Of a stretch of DNA of 64,000 nucleotides, positions 1-8,480 are shown piece by piece. The translations under genes were made by a program, and so were the position numbers. The notes below the pieces were generated by a model that was given only the letters and a program-made list of their open reading frames with translations, was not told the DNA's origin and ran no database searches. Source of the stretch: Pelagibacteraceae bacterium AG-325-E23 (GTDB lineage Bacteria > Pseudomonadota > Alphaproteobacteria > Pelagibacterales > Pelagibacteraceae). The stretch lies in contig QBYG01000003.1 in assembly GCA_003282945.1 (NCBI GenBank), positions 1 to 64,000 of the forward strand, written 5' to 3'. Within the stretch, counting starts at the first letter, position 1. Every line of letters starts with the position of its first letter.

Positions 1-1
1 T

Positions 2-547
2 AAATTTTTTTATAAGGAAAAGTATGATTTCAAAGATATCTTGATTAAAAAAGATGAAGTACAAATAGAAAATTGGAGTAAAAAGATTGACAACTCCAAA
101 CCTAAAGTTGGATTAGTTTGGTCGGGTTCTTTTCATGGTCCTAATCAGCCTTTTAGATCAGTACCTTTAAAAAGTTTAGACAAGATTTTATCTTTAAATA
201 TAAACTTTTATGGATTGCAAAATGAAATATGGGAAAGAGATAAGTATTATTTTGAAAATTATAATATATTAGATTTTGGAAAATATAATCTAGCAGAAAT
301 TGCTTCTATTATAGAAAATTTGGATTTAGTTATATCAGCAGACACGTCTATACTTCATCTTTCTTGTTCTCTTGATAAAGAAACCTGGGGTATTTTTAAT
401 ATATATCCAGATTGGAGATGGGGTGAGTTTGATAAAATAAACCCTTATCCTTCCTTACAAATGATTAAACAAAAAAAATTCAATCAATGGGATGATGTTG
501 CTGATGAAATATTAAAAAAATTACAACTCAAATTTAATTTAGCTTAA
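2..547 (+). CDS. C-terminal part of a TPR/glycosyltransferase-family-9-like protein (5' truncated by window edge)
   Basis: Frame is open to the left window edge; motifs KVGLVWSGSFHGPNQPFRSVPL and DLVISADTSILHLSCSLDKETWGIF resemble the C-terminal GT domain of TPR-glycosyltransferase proteins. Confidence 0.7.
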   Translation, partial: KFFYKEKYDFKDILIKKDEVQIENWSKKIDNSKPKVGLVWSGSFHGPNQPFRSVPLKSLDKILSLNINFYGLQNEIWERDKYYFENYNILDFGKYNLAEIASIIENLDLVISADTSILHLSCSLDKETWGIFNIYPDWRWGEFDKINPYPSLQMIKQKKFNQWDDVADEILKKLQLKFNLA

Positions 548-1338
548 TATTTAACAACCATACCCCATAGAGATTGTGATGGTCCATACCCTATTCGAGC
601 ATCTTCCATTTTGAGAACTCTACTATGATCAACCATCATATTTATGCCTGGACCATATATCTCTATGTATTTTGACAATACATCCTGGTCATCAGCCTCA
701 ACCATAAATTGCTTCAGCTCAAGTGGACTTATAATTTTATCAATTGTATTCCATCTATAATTTTTCTTATCAAGATTTTCTGTCAAACCCTCTGACTCTA
801 GTAAAATTTTCCATGAACCTGCCTCAAGAAATCTTTTAGATTGCATTTTAATTCTCTCAATAAATATTTCTTCCTCAATAACCTTGGAATGTGCAAACGC
901 AACACCAACCTCATTGATAACTTTTATCCCCTTGCTTGAGGCGTTTTCAATTAATCTACACATTTCGTCATCATCTAATGAACGAGCTATGCTTGAGATT
1001 TCAATAATATCAATGCCCAAACTAACAACGGTATCTAGATAATCATCAACCACTTCTTTACCACCAGATAATGCAACGTCCATAATTGGATTTCCTAGCG
1101 CAACTTGAACACTATGTTTTTTGCACGTTTCAATAAATCTTAAAAGAGATTTTTTACTCATCATTGCGCCTTGTTTTCCAGAAATCTTAAAGATATCAAC
1201 TAGGTCAGCATATGCTTCTAAGTAATCATCAATACAATTTCCCACCATTACAGGTGCTCTAACATAATTTATACCTATCTCTCGAGGTTTTTTCTTTCTT
1301 TTTATGAAAGGTAAATTTGGAAATGTAACATCAGTCAT
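544..1338 (-). CDS. Phosphosulfolactate synthase (ComA)-family protein, paralog 1
   Basis: TIM-barrel-like sequence with ComA-like segments (DDYLEAYADLVDIFKISGKQGAMM, GIDIIEISSIARSL, GIKVINEVG, WKILLESEGLTEN). ORF can extend to 1368, but Met at 1338 (MTDVTFPN) avoids overlap with the upstream gene. Confidence 0.65.
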   Translation of the reverse strand: MTDVTFPNLPFIKRKKKPREIGINYVRAPVMVGNCIDDYLEAYADLVDIFKISGKQGAMMSKKSLLRFIETCKKHSVQVALGNPIMDVALSGGKEVVDDYLDTVVSLGIDIIEISSIARSLDDDEMCRLIENASSKGIKVINEVGVAFAHSKVIEEEIFIERIKMQSKRFLEAGSWKILLESEGLTENLDKKNYRWNTIDKIISPLELKQFMVEADDQDVLSKYIEIYGPGINMMVDHSRVLKMEDARIGYGPSQSLWGMVVKY

Positions 1339-1351
1339 TATAAATTTTTTT

Positions 1352-3337
1352 TTAATTAAGCTGTCCACCTAGCCACCAGGGTAAATCGACAAATAATCCT
1401 ATCAATCCATTTGGAAACTGTAAGGTTAGCAAGGACGATAACGACCAGAGTATTACCATCAATGCAACAGAAATGCAAATTGATGACACATAAGCTTTCC
1501 TATTATGAAATAAAATAAATATATTAATAAAAAGTGCTGCAGCAATTGGAAAACCAAATATAAAATTCATTAACAAGAAACCAATAAAACTTAAATAATA
1601 AAAAAGTTGATTATTAAAGTTCCCACTAATTTCAAAAATATTTGACCGAGCAAACTTCATCAATGTATTATTTAAAAATGGTAAATTTTTTAAGTCTGCA
1701 ATTTTTACAATAAGTATAAAAACCAAGAGTGATAAAGCTATTATACTTAGGCTTATTGGAAACAAATTAGCACGATAATCTAAACTACTAGTAAACCAAA
1801 TCATTGATAGCGGAAGACAGAGTAAGATAAGTATGTAATAAATTTGAGTAAGCTTACCTTTAATAAGATCAGATCTATAGTTGTTATCAAATTTTTGTTT
1901 TGTCAATAAAACGATGGTAGCAAGACACAATATTATAAGAACTACTGAAACTGGACGAGATAAAAAACTTAAACCATACACTGCTTGAGTTTGATAGCTT
2001 AGAAGTTCAACTTTGCTTGATAAAAAGAACCCTATTAATAGTGCTGGTCTTGACCAACCAAAATTTTTAAATGTAATACCAATTATACCGAATGATAATA
2101 ATCCAATAAAATCATACCAGTCCCTATTAATATTAAATGTTGCAAAAAATATTAAACAAACCATCACAGGTGCAAGTATATAATATGGAACTAAAGTGAA
2201 TTTCGAAATTTGAGATGAAAAACCCATACAAATCCCAGCGCCCAAAATATTTGCAATAGCTAATGACCAAATCATTAGATAAGTAAGATCTAGGTTTGTC
2301 GTTACCATATCTAAACCAGGTTCAATTCCAATTAGAACAAAACCTCCAAGTAATAAAACTTTATTACCAGAACCAGGTATTCCAAAAATTAATGTTGGAA
2401 TTAATGCTCCACCCTCTTTTGCATTATTAGCAGACTCAGGTGCTATAACTCCTCGAATATCACCTTTACCAAATTGTGAAGTATCTTTTGTTGTTTGCTT
2501 TAAGTGACTATATGCAATCCAATCAACGACGGTTCCTCCTAAACCAGGTAAAGCTCCAACAAGACAACCAAGGGTAGAACATCGTAATACTAAAAACCAA
2601 TTTTTTACTACGTCCTTTAAACCTGTAAACCAACCCTTTTTGGAATTAAGTGATTTTGCAATCGATCCTTTAGAATCGAGAAGTCCTACAATTTCAGGAA
2701 TTGCAAACAATCCTAGTCCAACAACGACAAGAGGAACACCTTCTAAAAGATATAATGTATCAAATGTGTATCTTGGATCTCCTGTAATTGGAGCAGTTCC
2801 AATTGATCCAATAATTAATCCCAGAAAACAAGAGGCAATACCTTTAAATAAATTATCACCTGTAAGAGCTCCAACCATTAATAAAGCAAGCACAACTAAT
2901 AGGAACTGTTCTCCAAATCCAAAAGCCATTATTATTGGAATGGCGTAATAAATAGATATTGATAATATAAATGCCCCAAAGATACCCCCAAGCAATGAAG
3001 CGCTAAAAGCAGCGCTCAAAGCTCTTGCTGCCATACCTTTTTTAGAAAGTGGAAAACCATCCATCACTGTTGCTTGAGATCCTGCAGTGCCAGGTACTCC
3101 CATAAGCACAGCAGGAAAAGTATCTGAAGTTGTCGTAGGTGCCAGAACTCCAATCATCATTGCAAGAGCATGTGATGGCTCCATTGTAAAAACAAAAGGT
3201 AAAACAAGGGCTAAACCTGATGTTCCACCCATACCTGGAAGGATACCAACAATTAAACCAAGTAAAGTACCTGCAAATAGAAATGCTAAATGAGTAGGCT
3301 CAAAAAGTTGAAAAAGTGCAGCTAATAATTGTTCCAT
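1352..3337 (-). CDS. Tripartite tricarboxylate transporter permease, TctA-TctB fusion
   Basis: 661 aa; TctA signatures (GLIVGILPGMGGTSGLALVLPF, GVPGTAGSQATVMDGFPLSKKGMAARAL, PGLGGTVVDWIAY, ESANNAKEGGALIPTLIFGIPGSG), followed by ~150 aa of TctB-like TM segments. Confidence 0.88.
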   Translation of the reverse strand: MEQLLAALFQLFEPTHLAFLFAGTLLGLIVGILPGMGGTSGLALVLPFVFTMEPSHALAMMIGVLAPTTTSDTFPAVLMGVPGTAGSQATVMDGFPLSKKGMAARALSAAFSASLLGGIFGAFILSISIYYAIPIIMAFGFGEQFLLVVLALLMVGALTGDNLFKGIASCFLGLIIGSIGTAPITGDPRYTFDTLYLLEGVPLVVVGLGLFAIPEIVGLLDSKGSIAKSLNSKKGWFTGLKDVVKNWFLVLRCSTLGCLVGALPGLGGTVVDWIAYSHLKQTTKDTSQFGKGDIRGVIAPESANNAKEGGALIPTLIFGIPGSGNKVLLLGGFVLIGIEPGLDMVTTNLDLTYLMIWSLAIANILGAGICMGFSSQISKFTLVPYYILAPVMVCLIFFATFNINRDWYDFIGLLSFGIIGITFKNFGWSRPALLIGFFLSSKVELLSYQTQAVYGLSFLSRPVSVVLIILCLATIVLLTKQKFDNNYRSDLIKGKLTQIYYILILLCLPLSMIWFTSSLDYRANLFPISLSIIALSLLVFILIVKIADLKNLPFLNNTLMKFARSNIFEISGNFNNQLFYYLSFIGFLLMNFIFGFPIAAALFINIFILFHNRKAYVSSICISVALMVILWSLSSLLTLQFPNGLIGLFVDLPWWLGGQLN

Positions 3338-3367
3338 AAAAAAAGCTGCTAGCTAATAGCTAGCAGC
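3338..3367 (-). terminator. Intrinsic-terminator-like hairpin between tctC and tctAB
   Basis: Perfect 10-bp inverted repeat GCTGCTAGCT-aat-AGCTAGCAGC (3345-3367), followed on the minus strand by U7 (3344-3338) and then directly by ATG of the permease ORF at 3337. Confidence 0.8.
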
Positions 3368-3383
3368 ACTTTTTTTATTTGTT

Positions 3384-4457
3384 CTATTGAACTCTATATG
3401 TGAATTTATGTTTCTTTAAAGCTGCATTTAATTGCTTTTTAGTAGTATCTGAAAATACTGCAGCCTTTTTAATAATTTCACCAGCTTCTTCTCCTATGAT
3501 TAATGGAAATGGTCCAAGAGCTTTTACAGCTTTAGCCTTAAACTCTGGGTCATTTGTCATTTTAATAGCTGCATCTCTGTATGCTTTTACTATTTCATCC
3601 GATGCATCTGCTGGGAGCATCATTGCTTTAGATGCTTGAGACCAGGCAGCACCTATTGCATAGTATGCTTCTAGGTCATCACCCTCAAGTTTTTTACCAT
3701 TTACCTTCTCATACATTTCAGGAAATGTAGGTGCATTTGGTGCTAAAGGATTTCTAGAAACTGAACCATCAGCTCCAATAATTCCTAATGTCATTAAATC
3801 TACAACTTTTCCTTTTTCTATTTCAGGCTTAACTTTTTTTACATAATTAGCTGCACCATGTGAACTTAGATGAATTTCACCTCTTAGGAATGCTTGATAA
3901 CCTCCTGAAGATGAAAGACCAGGTATAGGTTTAGCTCCTTTGATACCAAGTTTCTCATATATCCATATGTGAAATAAATCTGCAGATGCAGGAGTTTTCA
4001 ATGCATAGAGAACCAATTTTCTTTCTTTAATTTTTGATAGATCGTGAGGCTCAGCTAAATCTGAACGTGTGAACCAATGAGTATTTTGCGGTAGCAAAAC
4101 TACTGGTCGGTATTCACTAAGATTATATTTAACAAGTGGATTTCCAGTCGCAACATTAACTATAACTGAAGTTGAGCATCCAAAAATAAAAGTTCCATCT
4201 GCTTTTGCATTTTTTTCAAAATAATTTGAACCTTTAATAGCTCCTCCTCCTGGTATGTGCATGATTTGGACATCAGGATTTCCAGGTAAATATTTTTTTA
4301 AGAAAGGTTGAATAAATCTTGCAAATCTACTCGTACCACCACCTTCTTTAAATGGCACAACCCATGTAACTGTTTTGCCTGCGAAATTCACATCTGCATT
4401 TCCAATGGATGCAAACGAGAATAACGACATTAATATTAATATTAGAATTTTACGCAT
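3384..4457 (-). CDS. Tripartite tricarboxylate transporter substrate-binding protein (TctC family)
   Basis: Signal peptide MRKILILILMSLFSFASIGNA; TctC-like GKTVTWVVPFKEGGGTSRFARF; strong SD AAGGGGGGAAATT before ATG; followed by the permease gene. Confidence 0.88.
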   Translation of the reverse strand: MRKILILILMSLFSFASIGNADVNFAGKTVTWVVPFKEGGGTSRFARFIQPFLKKYLPGNPDVQIMHIPGGGAIKGSNYFEKNAKADGTFIFGCSTSVIVNVATGNPLVKYNLSEYRPVVLLPQNTHWFTRSDLAEPHDLSKIKERKLVLYALKTPASADLFHIWIYEKLGIKGAKPIPGLSSSGGYQAFLRGEIHLSSHGAANYVKKVKPEIEKGKVVDLMTLGIIGADGSVSRNPLAPNAPTFPEMYEKVNGKKLEGDDLEAYYAIGAAWSQASKAMMLPADASDEIVKAYRDAAIKMTNDPEFKAKAVKALGPFPLIIGEEAGEIIKKAAVFSDTTKKQLNAALKKHKFTYRVQ

Positions 4458-4608
4458 AATTTCCCCCCTTGAGAATATTGTTAGAGGTAGTATAACTTGT
4501 TCATTATGGGTCTTTCAACTAATTATATTTTTTTATATCTCCAAGAAAACTATGAAAATGAGTATTTAGTTAGAAATTTATCTATTTGACTAATATAAAA
4601 GCAAAAAC

Positions 4609-5472
4609 ATGTTTAAAACAAAAAATTCGATATCAAAAGTATTTGATTTAAATGCTATAGAACCCAAGCCCAGAACTAAATCACAACTATGGTTGAAAGA
4701 TGTGGGTTTTGATGAAGGCCCTTGGTACCACGAAAGAATGGGACTTCGTGAATTAGAAGACTTTCTAGAGGTTGCTGGTAACAGGATTGACCATGTTAAA
4801 ATTGCTACAATGCAAGTTCTTGGACATCCAAAGGAATGGTTGGAACGTAAAAATGATCTTTACAAAAAACACTCGATAGAGCCTTACTTGGATCATGGTT
4901 ATTTTATAAAAGCTTTTAAAAAGGGAAAAGTAAATGAAGCAATTGATGTTGCGGCAGATTTAGGATTTTCTGCAATGGAATTCATGAATACATTTGGAGA
5001 CATCCCTGAAAATCAAATTAAAGCTTGGTGCAATCATGCGATTAAAAATGGAATGAATATAATTTATGAACATCATCCAGAAAGTGGATGGGATAAAACA
5101 AAAAAAAATACTCCTGCAACATTAAAACAAATTGTTGAAAGTGCTGAACCATTTTTTGAATATGGAGCATTTTCAATGCTTATTGATCATGAAGAAATTG
5201 AACTTCATGATAGTAAATCAGATGTACTAACTGGAGTGCTCGAACACTTTGGTAAAAATAAAGTTGCATTTGAAGTTACTTCACCAAAGGAAGCTGAAGT
5301 AAGGTGGTATTCAGATATACTTAATTATTTTGAACTCTTTGGTACAGATTGCAATTTAACTAATATTATGCCTAGCCAAGTAATGCTGATTGATCCATTA
5401 AGGTCTGGAGAGAGACCTGCTGAAATTTTATTTGATAAGTATCCAGAATTAGTTTCAGTTAAAGATAAATAA
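4609..5472 (+). CDS. Phosphosulfolactate synthase (ComA)-family protein, paralog 2
   Basis: Closer ComA-like pattern: ELEDFLEVAGNRIDHVKIATMQVL, GFSAMEFMNTFGDIPENQIKAWCNHAIKNGMNIIYEH, NKVAFEVTSPKEAEVRWYSDILNYFELFGTDCNLTNIMPSQVMLIDPLRSG. Confidence 0.75.
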   Translation: MFKTKNSISKVFDLNAIEPKPRTKSQLWLKDVGFDEGPWYHERMGLRELEDFLEVAGNRIDHVKIATMQVLGHPKEWLERKNDLYKKHSIEPYLDHGYFIKAFKKGKVNEAIDVAADLGFSAMEFMNTFGDIPENQIKAWCNHAIKNGMNIIYEHHPESGWDKTKKNTPATLKQIVESAEPFFEYGAFSMLIDHEEIELHDSKSDVLTGVLEHFGKNKVAFEVTSPKEAEVRWYSDILNYFELFGTDCNLTNIMPSQVMLIDPLRSGERPAEILFDKYPELVSVKDK

Positions 5473-5496
5473 ACTAATTAATTCTTAAAATTTTAT

Positions 5497-6504
5497 TTAA
5501 CTCTTTGAATTATACTGAGGATGTTTTGATTGAGGTCTATTTTTATGATTTACAACGATTGATCCATCAATAACTTTAATATCATAACCCCAATTATCCC
5601 ATCCTTTCAATGATAATGGTTCACCAAGTTTGTCCTCGAGTGTTCGTGGGTAAACATAACAGCCTTCACTATCTCCATATTGAGCTCTCGCTTCTTCCAT
5701 TTTTTTTTTAACTTCCATATGCAAGTCTAATGGAACATTTAAATGTTGCCCAAGTAAGTAACTTAAATTCATATCTTTGCATGCTAAATCCATTGTAAAT
5801 CCAGCTTCATATTTTTGATTAAAAATGTGAGGCACAACTGTTTCCCACGCAAAGGAGTTTCCGGCTGAAACTCTAATAGCATCAAAAAAACTCTCCAAGT
5901 CTAATCCTGCTCTTTTAGCAATCATCATACACTCAGATGCTGCAACCATATTAGTAAATGCAAGCATGTTTGAAACAACTTTTGCAATAGCTCCTGCTCC
6001 TATTTCTCCACATAAAACAACAACCTCACCAATTGCATCCTGCAAAACTTCTTTCCAAATATTAAATATTTCTTTATCTCCACCGGCTAAACAAACCATA
6101 TTATTATTTTTTAAAGCATGAACACCTCCTGTTAGAGTAGCTTCCAACATGGAAACACCATAATTTTTTGCTTTATTTGACAATTCTTGTGTTTGTTTAA
6201 AATCAGTTGTGGATGTGTCTATCCAAATCGTGCCCGAAGATGCATTTTGTAATAAGCCATCCTCAGCATCAACAGCTTGCAAAACATGTTCTGGCTTAGG
6301 TAAACAAGTTATAACTGCACTACATTTGCCAGCAAGATCTTTGATGGAATCCGCTTTAATAATATCCTTATGAACATCATTTAGTTTGTTCTTATCAATA
6401 TCAAAGGCTACAAGGTTATACTTCTTTGATTTGTATAAATTATTTAAAATTGGTGTACCGGCGTTTCCTAAGCCAATCACCCCTATTGTTATGATATCGC
6501 TCAT
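5497..6504 (-). CDS. 3-hydroxyisobutyrate dehydrogenase-family (beta-hydroxyacid) NAD(P)-dependent oxidoreductase
   Basis: IGVIGLGNAGTPILNNL Rossmann motif; IWIDTSTTDFKQTQEL; GAGAIAKVVSNMLAFTNM. Confidence 0.85.
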   Translation of the reverse strand: MSDIITIGVIGLGNAGTPILNNLYKSKKYNLVAFDIDKNKLNDVHKDIIKADSIKDLAGKCSAVITCLPKPEHVLQAVDAEDGLLQNASSGTIWIDTSTTDFKQTQELSNKAKNYGVSMLEATLTGGVHALKNNNMVCLAGGDKEIFNIWKEVLQDAIGEVVVLCGEIGAGAIAKVVSNMLAFTNMVAASECMMIAKRAGLDLESFFDAIRVSAGNSFAWETVVPHIFNQKYEAGFTMDLACKDMNLSYLLGQHLNVPLDLHMEVKKKMEEARAQYGDSEGCYVYPRTLEDKLGEPLSLKGWDNWGYDIKVIDGSIVVNHKNRPQSKHPQYNSKS

Positions 6505-6522
6505 GATCTCTCCTTTCGTAAT

Positions 6523-7302
6523 TTAAATGAATGTTGAAGATACATCTCCAAAGGCTGATGAGGTAACTTCGATTAATTTCTTTTCATTAATAGGAACAGG
6601 AAATCCATAAGCTCCTGTTAAAATTAAATCATTTTTTTTTAAGATATTATTTGTTTTTGCTTTATCTTTCACTAACCACTCTATTTCTCCAAGCATATCA
6701 AAAGGCCATTTTTTATCTATCCATTTATCGACTGCTTCATTGTCATAAACTAATTTAAGATCTGTGATTTCATTGTTGTTTGGAACCTTGTTTTCTGAAC
6801 CTAGAATAACACCAGCGTGAATTGCATTATTTGCTAAAAGTTCTGCACCATTTGGAGGATCTCCGTTAAAAACTAGATTATGTATTTCAATTAAGGGATA
6901 AATCGATTGAATAGACTCTAATATATAATCAAATGAAACTAATTCTGGATTGATATCTCTATTAAGTGTAACGCCAAATTCTGCTTCCATAGCTGGATTA
7001 GAATAATCTTTTTTGTTAAGTTCCACTCCACTTTGATGCAGTTCATTTTTCCAAAGAAATCCACTTGCTGGATGAGTAAATCCCATTTTTTTTTGAGTAT
7101 CTTTAGATAAACACCCTATTTTATAACCAATAATTTCTTCCCCTCTTTTAATTCTTAAATCAGTAACCTTAGATTGGATTATCAAAGCATCTTGGTTGCT
7201 TACTTTTGCTTTATTTTTAAATATTTGGCTAGGATTTTTTGCATCATAATCTTCAAGTATTTTAAATGAATATGTATCTAATTCCTGTTTAGATAACGGC
7301 AT
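6523..7302 (-). CDS. 2-keto-4-pentenoate hydratase / 2-oxo-acid hydratase-decarboxylase family (MhpD-like)
   Basis: GYKIGCLSKDTQKKMGFTHPASGFLWKNEL, AMEAEFGVTLNRDI, NNAIHAGVILGS. Confidence 0.75.
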   Translation of the reverse strand: MPLSKQELDTYSFKILEDYDAKNPSQIFKNKAKVSNQDALIIQSKVTDLRIKRGEEIIGYKIGCLSKDTQKKMGFTHPASGFLWKNELHQSGVELNKKDYSNPAMEAEFGVTLNRDINPELVSFDYILESIQSIYPLIEIHNLVFNGDPPNGAELLANNAIHAGVILGSENKVPNNNEITDLKLVYDNEAVDKWIDKKWPFDMLGEIEWLVKDKAKTNNILKKNDLILTGAYGFPVPINEKKLIEVTSSAFGDVSSTFI

Positions 7303-7902
7303 TTAATTGCAAGGCTCTCTGTAGACTTGAAGTATTTTTTCACTCAAAAATTTATTCTTTAAATTTTGTAAATCATTATCATTTAAAAGATAACAATAAG
7401 TTCTTGAATTTAGCTTCATTAAATCCTCTAAATTCTTATTATTTTTTATTGGTAAAAATGTTCCTGCATACCAACTTTCTTGTGATAAAGTTGCAAATGA
7501 AAAAGGTTTATTTCTAGTAAGATATCCTTCGATTTCTTGAGTTGCCTGTGGAGAATAAAATGTCATATAATGATTTTGATTTAATACCTCAAATTCATAC
7601 CTCATAGTATCAATTTCATATCTCTCAAGCATCCAAGATTGCATATCGCCACTTTTTCCATAATGGGCAGGCTGAACGAAAGAAACAGTTTTGTCATCAG
7701 GATTTGAAAAGGTTTTTTTAAACCATTTATATCCTCCATATTGAATGATTTGGCCAAAAATTTTATCTTCATCATAAAAAATGATCATTGATGCTTTTGC
7801 ATCTTTTTCATAAAAAAATGAGTAACTACTAATCTCTGCAAACAAAAAATTTGGGAATAATAATAAAATATATAATTTTATTAAGAATCTTTTCATTACC
7901 AA
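7303..7902 (-). CDS. Hypothetical secreted protein
   Basis: ORF with N-terminal signal-like segment FLIKLYILLLFPNFLFA; tightly packed with neighbours. Confidence 0.6.
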   Translation of the reverse strand: MVMKRFLIKLYILLLFPNFLFAEISSYSFFYEKDAKASMIIFYDEDKIFGQIIQYGGYKWFKKTFSNPDDKTVSFVQPAHYGKSGDMQSWMLERYEIDTMRYEFEVLNQNHYMTFYSPQATQEIEGYLTRNKPFSFATLSQESWYAGTFLPIKNNKNLEDLMKLNSRTYCYLLNDNDLQNLKNKFLSEKILQVYREPCN

Positions 7903-8480
7903 TAAAGATTATTGATAATATCGTTAATTATTTTATCTAACTTTTTACAATTTTGCTCAAGACAGGAGCCTGTAACATTTATTGTATTTTTTCCAAGGTC
8001 AAATGAATATTGTATTGCTATATAATTTACAAAATACGAGTCATACATAATCCTTAATCCATCAGTAAATCTATCAAAATTAACTTGTTCACAAAGATAT
8101 GTTTGAACTTCTATGTGAGTGTAAAGTTCATTCATTAATGAAGTAATTTCATTACAATCAGTTTTTAAAGTATCTGGTGTAGTATCAAAATCATCAGGTG
8201 CTGTTGTTATATTTATTGCAGACTTATCAGGACTTAGATCACGTCTATTAAAAACATATGTAATATATTGATCTGAATATTCTAATAGCTCTTTACTTAA
8301 ATTTTTATCTAAACTTATTTTATCTTCAGCCTCACCGTATAATTCTTTAAAATCTCTCTCTAAAACTTCGTAACCTTTTGGAATTTTAAACGTATATCCG
8401 TTTTTGCTTTTAAAATTTTTAGCGAAAGCTGAATTAAAAAATATTGAAAAAAACAATAAAAGAAAAAAATATTTTCTCAT
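7896..8480 (-). CDS. Hypothetical secreted protein
   Basis: ORF with signal peptide MRKYFFLLLFFSIFFNSAFA; overlaps neighbouring ORFs by a few bp (operon-like). Confidence 0.6.
   Translation of the reverse strand: MRKYFFLLLFFSIFFNSAFAKNFKSKNGYTFKIPKGYEVLERDFKELYGEAEDKISLDKNLSKELLEYSDQYITYVFNRRDLSPDKSAINITTAPDDFDTTPDTLKTDCNEITSLMNELYTHIEVQTYLCEQVNFDRFTDGLRIMYDSYFVNYIAIQYSFDLGKNTINVTGSCLEQNCKKLDKIINDIINNLYW

Noticed and set aside
2640-3293. Plus-strand ORFs 2640..2948 and 3087..3293 antisense to the TctAB permease
   Set aside because: No recognisable motifs, fully inside a well-supported gene; explained as shadow ORFs
3400-4569. Plus-strand ORFs 3400..3639 and 4375..4569 antisense to tctC
   Set aside because: Shadow ORFs without family similarity; the tctC frame is clearly coding
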